The notes under the pieces were generated by a model. It searched no databases, had not been told where the DNA came from, and worked only from the letters and a program-made list of their open reading frames with translations. From Azadirachta indica (taxonomy: Eukaryota > Streptophyta > Magnoliopsida > Sapindales > Meliaceae): 64,000 bases of DNA. A program made the position numbers and the translations under genes. Positions 13,243 through 25,343 of the stretch are shown piece after piece (the first letter of the stretch is position 1; the number at the start of each line of letters is the position of its first letter). The DNA lies in assembly GCA_022749755.1 (NCBI GenBank), contig CM040444.1:16082274-16146273 (forward strand). Direction: 5' to 3'.

Positions 13243-15628
13243 GGTTGGAGAATTTCAAGTAGAGGACAGAAAAATGACACTTTATAATGAATTGGCTTGT
13301 AAGCGACGTACTCTCTCTCTCTCTCACTCTCACACATGTTTTACTTTTATTGATTGTAACTACGAATTAAACTCGAACGCCATGAAACCCACATTTGCCA
13401 TCTTTCTTAACAATTTAGGCCCACAAAAATTTTGGCTATTGGTGCCTGCAATCATGAATCGTGCCTCCAACTCATTACCTAACTAAATCGTTATCACCAT
13501 TTTTCTTAATTAATTTTTAATGATAAACTTATTTTTTACTCCTACAAAATATTGATAAACAGTAAATTTTTATGATCCATCGTATTAACATACACATTTT
13601 TAGTGCTCTACTCCTTTATTGGCTTGTAATATAATGAAATTATTAATGATACGTCAATAAATCCGTTCATATTTATATTTGGTGAGTAAAAATTAAATAA
13701 ACGTTTTAATGTGATAAATAAAAGTTACATAAATATTATGAAAAATAAAATTAAATATTCTTTAAAATATTTTTGAGAAAATTTTTCTCTTACATAAATG
13801 CAAATATTTTTTAAATTTAAGGATAGATTGTTTATAATATATAAATAGATTTTTGAGATGGATAGGACTATTAAAATTATTGCGGAAACTCGTAAACTCA
13901 TGATAAAATTAATATAATGTAAATGTCAGTATAATATCTAAAAAAAAATTAAATATTATTCTAATCCGAATGTTTTGAATATAATGTAGTTTAAGTTCAC
14001 GTTCTAACATTTATCTATTAATTTGGTTGGAAATTTATACCCATGTTATAATGAAGTAGCTTAAATTTAAATTATACATGTTTTTTTTCGATAGAGAAAT
14101 TGATGTGACTTCTCATTTACCACAATGTGATGATTTTGAAGACGTACACAGCGCAACCGTATGTATGAGAGACAATTGAAAAGAATATAATGGCCCTAAA
14201 GATTTAACTTCAAAATAACCAATCACGGTGTGCCACACAGCCGCTAACGGGCCCCACACAAACGGCGGTGCGCCTACATGATAACATGCCAACTAAAAAT
14301 TGGCCGATTTAGCTGGTGACTTAGCGTACAAATCACACATTGCCAGTTTGCAATAATATGATTAATCACAGGGAAATTTTGGTCCCACCTAATCATATTA
14401 TCCCTTACAACAGCATGTACCCGAAATACAACATTACCAATGCTATCTTGTTTGACCTGCAAGAATTACTAAATGCACTCCTGATATTTTTCTATGAAAA
14501 TATTCTATTTAATCATCTTTTCCTACCAATCTAAAAGTTGAATCACAACACTTTTTTATAATACACTATTTGTATTTGGTACAAATTTTGCTCAAACCTT
14601 TAATAATATTTTCCAAAACATTTTATTAATTAAATCAATTATAATTTTATAATAATAAATTTTCACGTGTAATTGAACTTGTTCAATATTATTTGTGAAA
14701 ATGAGTGAGGTAGTTATTTTGACAATAAATTATTAATAAATTTAAAAAATGATCAAAAAAATTATTTTTCACTTTATAGTTAAAATTTAAAAAATATATT
14801 TTTTATTTTAGATTATTTTTAGCTTTATTTTGTAATTTATTGATATATACATATATATATATATATAAAAGATATGTTATTAATTTATTTAAAGTAATTA
14901 TACCTTCATTTAACAACAATTGACTGTTAAATTTAACGAAATCGTAGTGAAATACTTAATTTGTTCTCACTTTGATAAAAATAAGAAAATCCCTAAATTT
15001 AGAACATGGTGGCGAAAGTGGCGAGATTGAGGCATGTCCAAGACAACTTTGGTGCAACTAGTGCCTTGGCATGGCCACTAAAACTTATTTTATTTTATTT
15101 TTTGGCAAAAAAATAATTTACAATAAATAAAAACAAAAATTTAGACAAATGATAAAATATGTGTTTTACTTCTAATACAGTTAAACTAAAAGTTGTATTT
15201 AAAATGGGTTGGGGCGATGATTTCTAATAAATCAACACCGAGCGCATATTAAGATTTCTACTGAAAATTATTATTTATCATATAATTTAATTACCGTGCT
15301 TTTAAAGTCCAAGTAAAAACATTGCACGGCGGAGAATAGCTTTAATAGATTTGTCATTAAGGGTAGGGTTGCAAGCATCAAATTCCTATCCACTTATGAA
15401 TGCCGTGCCCTCTATATTTTTTGTTTTTATTTATGTTTGTAAATTTGTTAATCATGGCAACCAACAAACATTTGGCCCCAAATATCTAAAAACAAAAAAA
15501 TAAAAAATGTGATGGCAACTAACAAACTATCATCATCACCATCGATTACCGTCCAACTAATAATATTAAAGATCAACGGTCTCACAGCCTCACATGTACT
15601 GCCCGTTTTCACCTGTCCCCATACAACC

Positions 15629-15651
15629 AAAAAAAAAAAAAAAAAAAAAAA
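15629..15651. repeat. Poly-A tract of 23
   Basis: An uninterrupted run of A, about 330 bases upstream of the AGP gene. It could be length-polymorphic or a retroposed tail, but there is no cDNA-like sequence beside it. Confidence 0.9.
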
Positions 15652-15712
15652 CACCGTAACAGAAATCCTAACGCTAACAACTCATGCACTTTACCATACC
15701 ACACATCTGCAA

Positions 15713-15722
15713 GCCACGTGGC
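15713..15722. promoter_or_regulatory. Palindromic G-box/ABRE upstream of the AGP gene
   Basis: GCCACGTGGC is a perfect 10-base palindrome around CACGTG, the preferred site of plant bZIP and bHLH factors. It lies 240 bases before the AGP ATG and about 150 before the likely TATA element. Binding is inferred from the motif. Confidence 0.5.
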
Positions 15723-15750
15723 TCTCGCTCCCACTCATTCACGTACATCA

Positions 15751-15821
15751 GTGGGTCCCATCAATCAGACATCTGCAGATCTGTTTGGTAGCGTCGGGGA
15801 CCCACGACCCCATGTGGACCC
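15751..15821. promoter_or_regulatory. Three TCP-type sites upstream of the AGP gene
   Basis: GTGGGTCC at 15751-15758, GGACCCAC at 15798-15805 and GTGGACCC at 15814-15821 match the class I (GGNCCCAC, either strand) and class II (GTGGNCCC) TCP consensus. Three hits within 71 bases in a proximal promoter suggest growth-linked control. Inferred from motif only. Confidence 0.4.
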
Positions 15822-15870
15822 ATTACACCGAACCTTCCTTCGTTTCTTAACCCAAAAAGAACTCCAGCCC

Positions 15871-15878
15871 TATTTATT
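15871..15878 (+). promoter_or_regulatory. Probable TATA element of the AGP gene
   Basis: TATTTATT lies 91 bases before the ATG at 15962 and just downstream of the G-box/TCP cluster. Motif and position only. Confidence 0.4.
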
Positions 15879-15961
15879 CCATCGCTTCCCGTCCTTCTTT
15901 TCCACTCACTTCACACTCTCAGTCACACAGGGAGTGCGCACGATAGCAGAAGTTTGCAAAC

Positions 15962-17595
15962 ATGGTTCGTAAATCGTGCTTTTTCGTTGCATTGTTGTGC
16001 ATTGTTGTCGCCGGAGTAGCTGGCCAGTCTCCTGCAACTTCACCGACCGCAACGCCGGCACCACCTACACCGCCAACACCTACGACATCCCCACCGCCAG
16101 CCTCCACCACTCCCCCACCTACATCATCTCCACCACCAGTGACCCAATCTCCTCCACCAGCTACCCCCCCTCCAGTTTCTGCTCCTCCTCCGTCAACTCC
16201 TCCTCCAGTCAGCTCTCCACCTCCCGCTTCCCCACCTCCCGCCACCCCACCACCAGCATCTCCCCCACCGGCTTCTCCACCACCCGCCACTCCTCCACCT
16301 GCTTCTCCACCTCCAGCCAGCCCACCCCCAGCTTCTCCTCCTCCAGCCAGCCCACCACCGGCTACTCCCCCTCTTGCTACCCCACCACCAGCTCCACTAG
16401 CTTCACCTCCGGCTTCCGTTCCCGCTCCTGCACCGAGCAAGAAGAAGAAGCCAGTTCTCGCACCATCACCTTTGGGTTCCAGTCCGCCTACTCCTCCAAC
16501 TGGTGCTCCTGCCCCAAGTCTTCAGTCAATGTCACCCGGTCCATCGACGGCGACGACTGATGACGTACGTATCTATTTCCCATCTCGTATTTTTTTACGA
16601 AAGATCTCTGTGATAGCATAGATCGCTGTGTTCTATATTTTGTCTGCATTATTTTCTTACATTCTGTAGATCTTTCATGATCTTAGCTTCAACTAGTTCA
16701 GTTAACAGCTTAACTGTCAAAGATCTTGTCGTTTAGGCGTAATGTAGTGAAAACAAAACAAGTTTTCTAACACAAGCCGGTTGTTGCTCCTGCCTCGGTT
16801 TTACTCCATTGGGTCTCTTGACTAGTCCACATTTACTCAGCGAGGAGTGAGATCACATCACATGATTTCCATCCCACGTGAATGTGAACAGCTGTAAACC
16901 CTATAGTCCGTAACAGCGGAATCGAGTGCAGGTGATTTGTGCTTGGCACAACTTTCCAAGCAAATGATGATTCTCCAACAGGGCTGGGTATATGGCTATA
17001 ATAACATACATGCCAGAAATGGGGTGTGGGTTGTAGTAAATAATGACAGCTGGCAGAAACTTACAGTGTAAGGAGGTTCAGTGGTTGGGAAGCACGAGGC
17101 ACAGTATTCCAAGGACTCGGCAGTCCAGAACCACCCAGACAAAACAAAACCCGCCGGGGATAGGTCCCTGAAATTTAGCAAAATAATAAGTTAGGACATG
17201 CATCATCCGTTTATATCGAATATCTCCCTGACATGAGCTGTTTTATTAATGTAAATGTGCCCCTGGGCCGTCGGGACCTGTCTGACATAAATGATTAACA
17301 TATGTCTTTATTTGTGATTGTCTCAAAACTCAGGGAGTTACTTTAATATCCGCAACTGTTAGAAAAATGTAGGTTTTTGGGCTTCGGCCCAATAGTAAAC
17401 ATAACCCAGCCCACATGATACTTGACGTTTCTAATTCTAAAGAATACAGTGATTCTCAATATTTTATTTTGTATAGAATTGAATTTTGACGCTGTAAGTT
17501 TTGAATTGCAGAGCGGAGTAGAGAAGCTGTGGTCTATGCAGAAGATGGTGGGAAGCATGGTATTCGGATGGGCTATGCTGTGGTTGATGCTTTAG
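15962..17595 (+). CDS. AGP9: Classical arabinogalactan protein, AGP9-like, two exons, 228 aa
   Basis: Exon 1 is 15962-16564 and exon 2 is 17512-17595, joined in phase 0 over a GT-AG intron of 947 bases. Residues 1-21 form a signal peptide (MVRKSCFFVALLCIVVAGVA) ending just before a glutamine. Residues 22 to about 160 are almost entirely Pro, Ala, Ser and Thr in PPPAS/PPPAT repeats, the substrate for proline hydroxylation and type II arabinogalactan addition. A short basic patch KKKK follows, then a second Ser/Pro region. Exon 2 encodes a small-residue site (DDSG) and a hydrophobic tail ending WAMLWLML, a clear GPI-anchor signal. The mature protein should sit on the outer plasma membrane. The opening SPTATPAPPTPPTPTT closely resembles Arabidopsis AGP9, and the next gene (SWIB) is also its Arabidopsis neighbour as I recall. 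Without splicing, the frame ends at 16621 and the anchor signal is lost. Confidence 0.9.
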
Positions 17596-18604
17596 ACATT
17601 TTTCAGCTGTTATATCTCAGTTTTATTTTTATTTTTATTTTTTTTGGGTTTAATTTCTGTTGTTGTTACTCTTCGATGACGGCTGCCATTTTAGCCCCTA
17701 CGCACCCCGCCGTGCTGCTGCTTGAGCTTTGATGATCAGAGTATTTTCTGCCTCTGCCTTGCCTGCTGCTGCCTGTATTTGAGACTATATATACATACAT
17801 TCAGTTTGGAATTATTATTCTTTTGGGAGATTTTTTGGACGGTGGGGGAGCTTTTGTATTTCAGGAGATTTATTATTATCTCCATTATTATTTGTATGCG
17901 ATTTCTTGGTAGCAGTTTCCTTTTTATCTCACGTTTATAGTTATATCTCCTTGATTATCGGATTCACGTTACAATGAAAAATCAGAGTCATACGGTAAGA
18001 AAGAGTTGACGTTGACTTCAAAGTCCAATCACAATGTTAATAGACGATTCTTTGACCCGCCACGTGTTAAGGGCTCAAAAATTTTCCGACAGTTTTTACC
18101 CAAAAACAGTGTCATAGATGTTGTCCTTCGTAATATTGACAACAAATACGAATTTGAAATATCTTCACAGTTCGACGCTCCGCGCTCCTCCAAAACTTTG
18201 TGATTTCAGAGCATAAATATTAACATTATTAATTTTAAAGAACATTTTATGCAAACCATATATATTATGAATGAAGAGAAAATACAAGTCAACGTCGTGA
18301 TTTATCTCTGTATTTATTTATTTTTTATTAAAATAAAATTTTAATATTGTGATCTGAAAACCAAATCCAGCTCTTTAAGGCGACAGAGTTAAGGAAAAGA
18401 GGGTGTTTTGGTAATTCCAAAACGATGTCGTTTCAACACCTGTAGTAGGAAAAAATAAGGCGGGCAAATTCCCTCTATCACACACGCACGCCCTTCTATC
18501 TTCCTGTACCCGGAGTACAACAAAACAAAAGGGATAACACAAAACCCCCTTCTTCTTCACTCTCTCACTCCCAGAGCAAAACACTGAACGAACGAAAGAA
18601 AGAA
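17596..18604. other. AGP 3' region and SWIB gene promoter
   Basis: The first few hundred bases are probably the AGP 3' untranslated region (T-rich). Upstream of the SWIB gene there are two TTGAC (W-box core) copies near 18005-18016 and a CCACGTGT G-box at 18060-18067. A purine/pyrimidine-rich leader lies just before 18605. No other gene is seen. Confidence 0.45.
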
Positions 18605-20912
18605 ATGGCAATCTCTTCAGGCGTTTTCGCCACCACTTTTCTCTCCCCCGAATCGGCGTCTTCCTTCCTCAGGCCCTCCTCTGCCGGGCCCGGCTTCCTT
18701 CCCCCAACTAACCATCGCATGGTCCGTACTGTTACCCTGGCGACCGCGTCGAAGCCACGTGGCATCATGAAGCCCCGCCGTGTCTCCCCTGAAATGGAAG
18801 CTCTTGTTGGCGCTCCTGAAATTCCTCGTACTCAGGCTCTCAAGCAGATTTGGGCTTACATCAAAGAACACAATCTTCAGGTTCCGTTTCTTTCTTCTTT
18901 TTTTAAAATTCGTTTTCAGGTAGTGTTTGTCATCAGTTTCGTGCTTTATTTGGCGTCTTGTGTTTGGATTAGGTTTTGCCCTGGTTTGCAAATAATTTGT
19001 GATTATTTTGTATTTACCGAATTGGGTTTGGTTCTTCCGAAATTTTCTTTTCCTTTTTAGAATTCTGAATATTTCTTCAGTAAAGACTTGGATGTGGTTT
19101 TTTTTTGTGGTTAGGTCTGAATTCTACATGTGTCTTTGTTAAGTGGATGTTTTGGGTTTGGAATAACGTTATATTAGTTTGGAATAGATGTGGGTTTTTG
19201 GTGCAAAATAAAATATTTTTTTTAATATTCTGGTAGTTTGGATGGGAATTTATATATTGTTTGTTTATATCTGTCTTAGATGATGTTAAGTTTGTGGATA
19301 TGAAATGTCTGGTTTATGGGTCTTCTTTGGTTGGGCTTATTTCTTGTTGTTTTGGAAGAAATGTGTACTGAAAAAAAATAGGTTTCTTTCATTTTTAGGA
19401 TTGTGAATGAAGTGATGATTTATCTGCTATGGTGCTGCATCTCTTGATAAGTTTCCATGTGAAAGAAGTGCTTGCTCCTCTGGGGATTTATGGGTATCAT
19501 GTATTGGTTGGAAAAAAATCCTTGTTCGGAGTGCTGAATGGTGGTTGGTTTGGGCATCTTATGGATTGATATTGGATTTTATGTTTGGATGATATTGCTC
19601 AAACTTATTTCTTAGCTTCTCTTCTGAAAAAAGATTTTGTTCTAGAGTTATTGATTAGTTTGGGTTGTTTCTGGTTTATGTTTCCTGTTTTCATTTGTAT
19701 ATCAGATTGAAACCTTTTGGTGCAAATGAGACTAGGGTTTCATCATACTTGGGTTATGTTTGCTTATATTAGGTTTCCAGATACTGAATTGTTCCTTGAA
19801 GAGTTACAAATGCAATAATGGATGTTTTTGGTTACTGATCTAAGTTTAACTCTTTTAAGGGTATGGTATTGGTTTACAATCTTATCTCTGGATCTCTATT
19901 ATGTTGCATCAGGTTATCTGCTTTTCTGCAATGCTTTTTGCAAAGTATTTGTTTTGAGATTGAAGATTATAAAACATTGTCCCAGTTTGCCATGCATTTA
20001 AAGAATCAGCATCCTAAGATGCTTGACTGTGCTTGGCTATACTTGGAATGTTGTGTCAATATGGAGATGGCACAGTAACAACAGCTTCTGTTGTGGCATT
20101 GTGGCTATTAATATAATTTCTCGTATCTTATTTCACCTTCTATCCACAAAACCTAATGAGAAGCTCACAGTCAAGTATTTTGCTGTGTCATGATTGTTTT
20201 TGAGTGTGAATATATGAAGAAAATATATTGATATTGTTGTTGTGCAATGGTTTGCTCAAAACACTTTGCTATATTGGTTTTTTATAGGGAGTAATTGTAC
20301 ATATGTGTCAAGAAATGGATATCTTTCTCACAAACTTCTAGCTTACACAGACCTTGGAAATACCATTCTTTTTTATGCTGTATTTTCTATTAAAACTCAG
20401 AATTTTTACTTTTCACATAGTTGATAGCTGATTTTGTAATTAAGAATATGAGTTCACGAATGGCCATGCCTGAGGATTGAGGTAACAGTATGTATTGGTT
20501 AATAAGAGAAAACTTTTAACGCTAGAATGGATCTGCACAGCGTTCTTTTTGGTAAGTGAATGCAAACAAGTTGAACCTTGCCCATACTTGTAGTGTTAGA
20601 AATTAATCTTCACGTTTTTACAAAGAATAGATTGTCTAAAATGGTAAATGTTCTTGTTAAGTATATATTTTGGTTAGTATCCTTTCCCTGACCTCTTATT
20701 GTATCTCCATTGTAGAAGAAATATGTAAACATCAGTTATGCTTTATCTATGTTACAAATTTTAAAATGACTTGCCCCTTTTCTTGTGATTCTTAGGACCC
20801 TGAGAACAAGAAAATCATAGTTTGTGATGAGAAGCTGAAGAAGATATTCGGAGGACGGGACCAAGTTGGATTCCTTGAGATTGCAGGGTTGATCAGTCCC
20901 CATTTTCTTTAA
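18605..20912 (+). CDS. SWIB/MDM2-domain organelle protein, two exons, 130 aa
   Basis: Exon 1 is 18605-18880 and exon 2 is 20796-20912, joined in phase 0 across a 1915-base GT-AG intron. Residues 1-50 are rich in Ser, Ala, Arg and Thr with few acidic residues, typical of a chloroplast or dual transit peptide. Residues from about 58 to the end are a SWIB domain: KPRRVSPEMEALVGAPEIPR, then TQALKQIWAYIKEHNLQ at the exon junction, then DPENKKIIVCDEKLKKIFGG and a hydrophobic C-terminus. The protein is just a transit peptide plus one SWIB domain, as in the small plant SWIB proteins. Several of those are found in plastid nucleoids and may compact organelle DNA; the nuclear SWI/SNF role belongs to larger SWIB proteins. 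The long intron is unusual but has good borders. Confidence 0.92.
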
Positions 20913-21726
20913 GAAACCCCAGAGAAAGGATTGAAGATTGTATTTTGGTTGATCATACTTGTGGAAATGAATGTTGCTTCATGGAATTAGTAATTTTAGT
21001 AGTGTTTTTAGTCTTCCTAGTACTGGCACACAGAAGTATTACTTATTAAAGAGTATTTTTGGCTTCTGTTTCCTCCATATGTAAGTTCCTTAATGGAATA
21101 TTATTAGTAATTGCGGGTTTATGCATTCTCTCCGTTTTACTCTCTGATTATGCCTTAATTATCATTAGAGAAATTTTTTTCAGTTTCAAGAAAATATGAA
21201 GTCTGGGATACCAAAATATAGTTGTGTACAAAGATAAGAGTATCATGATTCAATAGTTTAATTTGAAGTGAGACCCTTTTGAATGATGGTTCAGATCTAT
21301 TATTCTTAAAAGAGTATACTGTATAATTAGAAAGATGTTGAATTAATAAAATTATTGATTTCAATTTTACCTTCCACAATATTGTTGACATATTATTTTA
21401 ATCATCGCGTCATAGTATCTTAAATCTTTTACACAAGTAAATTTGTTCACATCTCTAATCTCTTTCCAGTAATGTCACATATATGATTATCCAACGTCTT
21501 TTTTGAGGATGCAGAACAACAATATAATAATTAGAGAATAAAAGCTATAAAATTTTCTGGTATATTCAAAGAAAATTGCGATTTGCTGGATGGGATATGG
21601 TCCTGATGTCTTCATGTCATTGTCACCCTCACACACAAAAATCTTCCAAATAACAACAGCTACTTCAACTGTAGACCAAGAAGCTCAAATTCACCACTTC
21701 TTTCTCTCTCTCTCTCTTTCACTTCC

Positions 21727-24216
21727 ATGGCACAAAATTTATCTCTCCCTCTTCTTCTTCCAACCCCACCGCCGTCTAAGCCATTATTTCTTACCCAAAA
21801 CCACCAACACAACCCACAATCCTCACCCCAACCATCGCCACTTGCACCGCCACTAACACCACCACCACCACCCACTATAACTCCACTTCTTCAAGACCTT
21901 TTTCTGCACCAACAAAACAACCCCCAAAAAGATTCTTCGCAACCCATTAAAGTACCCACCAGAACGCGGACCCGAATTGGCAAGATACGTGACTTGAACC
22001 GTGGGAAACCCTGGTCGAATTATCGTCTCTCTGGCAAGGGTCAGCAGGTTTTGCAATCCTTAATTGATAATTCTTTTGATGTGAAAGATGTTGATAGTGT
22101 TTTGTCTGAGTTGTTTGTATCATATCAAGGAAACCCAGACGGGATCTTGGATAATTTGAGTGTTGATTTGTTGGGTATTGTTAAGGGTTTAGGGTTTTAC
22201 AAGAAATGTGACTTGGCGCTGGAAGTGTTTGAATGGTTTAGGAGTCGTGAAAATTGTGAGGTGGTTTTGAATGGTTCTATTGTTGCTGTGATTATTAGTA
22301 TGTTAGGGAAAGAAGGTAGAGTTTCGGTTGCTGCTTCATTGTTGCATAGTTTGCATAAAGATGGTTTTGATATTGATGTTTATGCTTATACTTCATTGAT
22401 AACTGCTTATGCAAGTAATGGGAGGTATAGAGAAGCTGTGATGGTATTTAAGAAGATGGAAGAGGAGGGGTGTAAACCCACTTTGATTACTTATAATGTG
22501 ATTTTGAATGTGTATGGGAAAATGGGTATGCCTTGGAATAAGATTATGGCTCTTGTTGAGGGAATGAGGGATGCCAGGGTTGCACCAGATTTGTATACTT
22601 ATAATACACTTATAAGTTGTTGTCGTAGGGGATCCTTGCATGAAGAAGCAGCTCAGGTTTTTGAGGAGATGAAGTTAGCGGGTTTTAGTCCAGATAAGGT
22701 TACTTATAATGCGTTATTGGATGTTTATGGGAAGTCTAGGCGACCTAAAGAAGCCATGGAGGTATTGAGAGATATGGAGATTAATGGCTGTTTGCCTAGT
22801 ACTGTGACTTACAATTCACTGATATCAGCTTATGGCAGAGATGGTCTATTAGACGAAGCGATGGAGCTTAAAACCCAGATGGTGCAAATTGGAATTAAAC
22901 CTGATGTTTTTACATACACCACATTGTTGTCGGGATTTGAGAAAGCTGGGAAGGATGAGTCTGCAATAAAGGTTTTTGAGGAGATGAGAAATGCAGGGTG
23001 CAAGCCAAACATTTGTACTTTCAATGCACTGATTAAGATGCATGGTAACCGGGGGAAGTTTGGAGAGATGATGAAGGTTTTTGATGAGATCAAGACATGC
23101 GGTTGTAAGCCGGATATTGTTACGTGGAATACACTTCTGGCAGTATTTGGGCAAAATGGAATGGACTCTGAAGTGTCAGGAGTATTCAAGGAGATGAAGA
23201 GGGCAGGGTTTATACCTGAGAGGGACACTTTCAACACTCTTATAAGTGCGTACAGTCGCTGTGGTTCTTTTGACCAAGCCATTGCTATTTATAAGAGAAT
23301 GCTGGAAGCTGGGGTTACACCAGACCTTTCCACCTACAATGCTGTTTTGGCAGCATTGGCTCGGGAAGGGATGTGGCAACAGTCTGAGAAAATACTTGCT
23401 GAAATGAAGGATGGCCGGTGTAAACCCAATGAACTAACATACTCTTCTTTGCTTCATGCTTATGCCAATGGGAGGGAGATTGATCGAATGCTTGCTCTTG
23501 CAGAAGAGATATACTCTGGTCTAATTGAACCTCATGCTGTCTTGTTGAAGACACTTGTTTTAGTTAATAGTAAGAGGGACCTTCTTACAGAAACAGAGCG
23601 TGCTTTCCTAGAGTTGAAGAAAAAAGGATTTTCTGCAGATATACCAACTCTGAATGCCATGATTTCGATTTATGGTAGGAGGCAGATGGTTGCCAAAACA
23701 AATGAGATCTTGAACTTTATGAATGAGCGGGGATTCACTCCTAGCTTGACGACCTACAATAGTTTGATGTATATGTACAGTCGTTCTGAAAATTTTGCAA
23801 AGGCAGAAGAAATTTTGAGAGAAATTTTGGCAAAAGGGTTAAAACCTGATAGAATTTCATATAATACTGTTATTTTTGCCTATTGCCGAAATGGTCGGAT
23901 GAGGGATGCTTCTCGGATATTTTCAGAAATGATGGACTCTGGCCTTGTTCCAGATGTGATCACCTATAACACCTTTGTTGCAAGCTATGCTGCCGACTCG
24001 TTGTTTGTGGAGGCTATAGATGTTGTTCGCTACATGATTAAGCAAGGATGTAAACCAAACCAGAATACATACAACTCCATTGTTGATGGATATTGTAAAC
24101 TCAATCGTCAGGACGAGGCAATCATGTTTATCAACAACCTTACCAAGCTTGATCCACATGTTGCTAAGGATGTGGAATGCAAGTTATCAGAGCGTATGGC
24201 AAAGAAATGGCAGTAG
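21727..24216 (+). CDS. P-class pentatricopeptide repeat protein, single exon, 829 aa
   Basis: One uninterrupted ORF, as is usual for plant PPR genes. Residues 1-80 are Pro/Ser/Asn-rich with little acidity, then RTRIGKIRDLNRGKPWSNYR; this is consistent with an organelle-targeting N-terminus. From about residue 180 to 815 there are roughly 17-18 tandem 35-residue helical hairpins of the pure P type, with text such as VTYNALLDVYGKSRRPKEAM and DVFTYTTLLSGFEKAGKDES. There is no E, DYW or SMR domain. P-class PPR proteins bind organelle RNA in a sequence-specific way to stabilise or process it. The sequence is very close to what I recall of Arabidopsis At5g02860 (819 aa). The start is supported by the MAQNLSLPLLLP opening, similar to that relative. 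Compartment and RNA target are unknown. Confidence 0.95.
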   Translation: MAQNLSLPLLLPTPPPSKPLFLTQNHQHNPQSSPQPSPLAPPLTPPPPPTITPLLQDLFLHQQNNPQKDSSQPIKVPTRTRTRIGKIRDLNRGKPWSNYRLSGKGQQVLQSLIDNSFDVKDVDSVLSELFVSYQGNPDGILDNLSVDLLGIVKGLGFYKKCDLALEVFEWFRSRENCEVVLNGSIVAVIISMLGKEGRVSVAASLLHSLHKDGFDIDVYAYTSLITAYASNGRYREAVMVFKKMEEEGCKPTLITYNVILNVYGKMGMPWNKIMALVEGMRDARVAPDLYTYNTLISCCRRGSLHEEAAQVFEEMKLAGFSPDKVTYNALLDVYGKSRRPKEAMEVLRDMEINGCLPSTVTYNSLISAYGRDGLLDEAMELKTQMVQIGIKPDVFTYTTLLSGFEKAGKDESAIKVFEEMRNAGCKPNICTFNALIKMHGNRGKFGEMMKVFDEIKTCGCKPDIVTWNTLLAVFGQNGMDSEVSGVFKEMKRAGFIPERDTFNTLISAYSRCGSFDQAIAIYKRMLEAGVTPDLSTYNAVLAALAREGMWQQSEKILAEMKDGRCKPNELTYSSLLHAYANGREIDRMLALAEEIYSGLIEPHAVLLKTLVLVNSKRDLLTETERAFLELKKKGFSADIPTLNAMISIYGRRQMVAKTNEILNFMNERGFTPSLTTYNSLMYMYSRSENFAKAEEILREILAKGLKPDRISYNTVIFAYCRNGRMRDASRIFSEMMDSGLVPDVITYNTFVASYAADSLFVEAIDVVRYMIKQGCKPNQNTYNSIVDGYCKLNRQDEAIMFINNLTKLDPHVAKDVECKLSERMAKKWQ

Positions 24217-25343
24217 ACAGTTCTCATCCTCAAATAGGATGGTATCTCAGTTTGCAAGCATTTATGAAGCCTTGCATGCTTCCTTTGGTCCTCATCTTGT
24301 GCCTGATTTATACATTGCTTGTGCTGGAGATGACCTGAAAATGCAATGACATGAGCACAATTCAGTTTTTCCTACATCAGCTGAACATTTCAATATATTG
24401 GTTTGAGCGTGGTGGTCTTCATACAGTCAATATATATGGCTGACTGAAACTGTGTAGCGGAGATGACAGATGAAATGGAAGAGACGCTGAGGAATATGAA
24501 TAACTTAAAAGGTATGTACAACCACCAATGTATCAGTGACATAGAAAATAATGTGTACAGATAACCTGTGGTCTTGTGAGATTTGTACGTTGAAAGAAGG
24601 TATATATTTTATAGGTTTTGTCTACTCTGTAATATCATATTACTGTTATCAATCGTTGCACAAACCTTTTAATGTATATTTGCTGTGCATTGAATTTAAT
24701 AGCTGTAAGCTTTAGCGTACAGGTGGTTAGTAAATATTAATCATAAAGTGAAAGTAAGTAATTGCTGTGTTTTTAAAGTTACAGACAGTCACAAACATTA
24801 ATTTCGCTACAAATGGCATATGTTCATGGAGCGAAATACTTAATCACGCTGATTCTTGCCCAGTTCGTGGACTGAAATCCAGGTTAATGGTATGCTGCAG
24901 CACGAGGCCCCCTGATGCTTGGCAGCAGCAGAAAGATGGTTTTCTTGGGCAATATTCCAGAGGTAAGATATCAAAGATTGTTACAGTTAAGAGTTAAGAA
25001 TAGGATTTTGGTCAAATGAGGGTTTTGCTGGATTTGTGATCAAAGTAGCTTCGGATTGTAAAGCACAAGCAATGAAAGGGAGAAAAGGCACCGGAATACT
25101 TAATAAGATTTAAGAATCCATTCTCCTTGCTTTTACTCTTCTCGGCAAAACTACGTTGTAAAACGCTAGCAATCTCAAAAACAGTCTTGTTCTGCTGTTC
25201 AAACAACCTCTAAAAGCATGCGGTAGATGAAAGTAATGTTGGTGTACTCACAATTATATGCGTTGCAAAGTTTACATATAACATTCTCAGGAGCTACTTC
25301 TTCAACTTCAAATCTGAAAATGAGCTTCTTCTGTCAATATAAG
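24217..25343. other. Convergent 3' region between PPR and SWIM genes
   Basis: This 1.1-kb stretch lies between two genes whose 3' ends face each other, so it should hold both 3' untranslated regions, possibly overlapping as antisense transcripts. A small plus-strand ORF at 24767-24997 has no recognisable features. Confidence 0.5.

Larger units (their letters stand above)
11264..15712. other. AT-rich intergenic region between transporter and AGP genes
   Basis: The start probably includes the transporter 3' untranslated region. I see no confident gene in the remainder. It carries trinucleotide microsatellites at 12458-12491 and 13215-13242, a CT tract near 13310-13326, an AT tract near 14848-14866 and a poly-A run at 15629-15651. 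A 155-codon minus-strand ORF at 12383-12850 is discussed among the rejected items. Confidence 0.6.

Noticed and set aside
15919..16440. 173-codon Gly-rich minus-strand ORF
   Set aside because: It is the antisense of the Pro-rich AGP repeat. CCN codons read backwards give long Gly-rich open frames by composition alone.
24767..24997. 76-codon plus-strand ORF downstream of the PPR gene
   Set aside because: No recognisable domain, and it lies where two 3' untranslated regions are expected.
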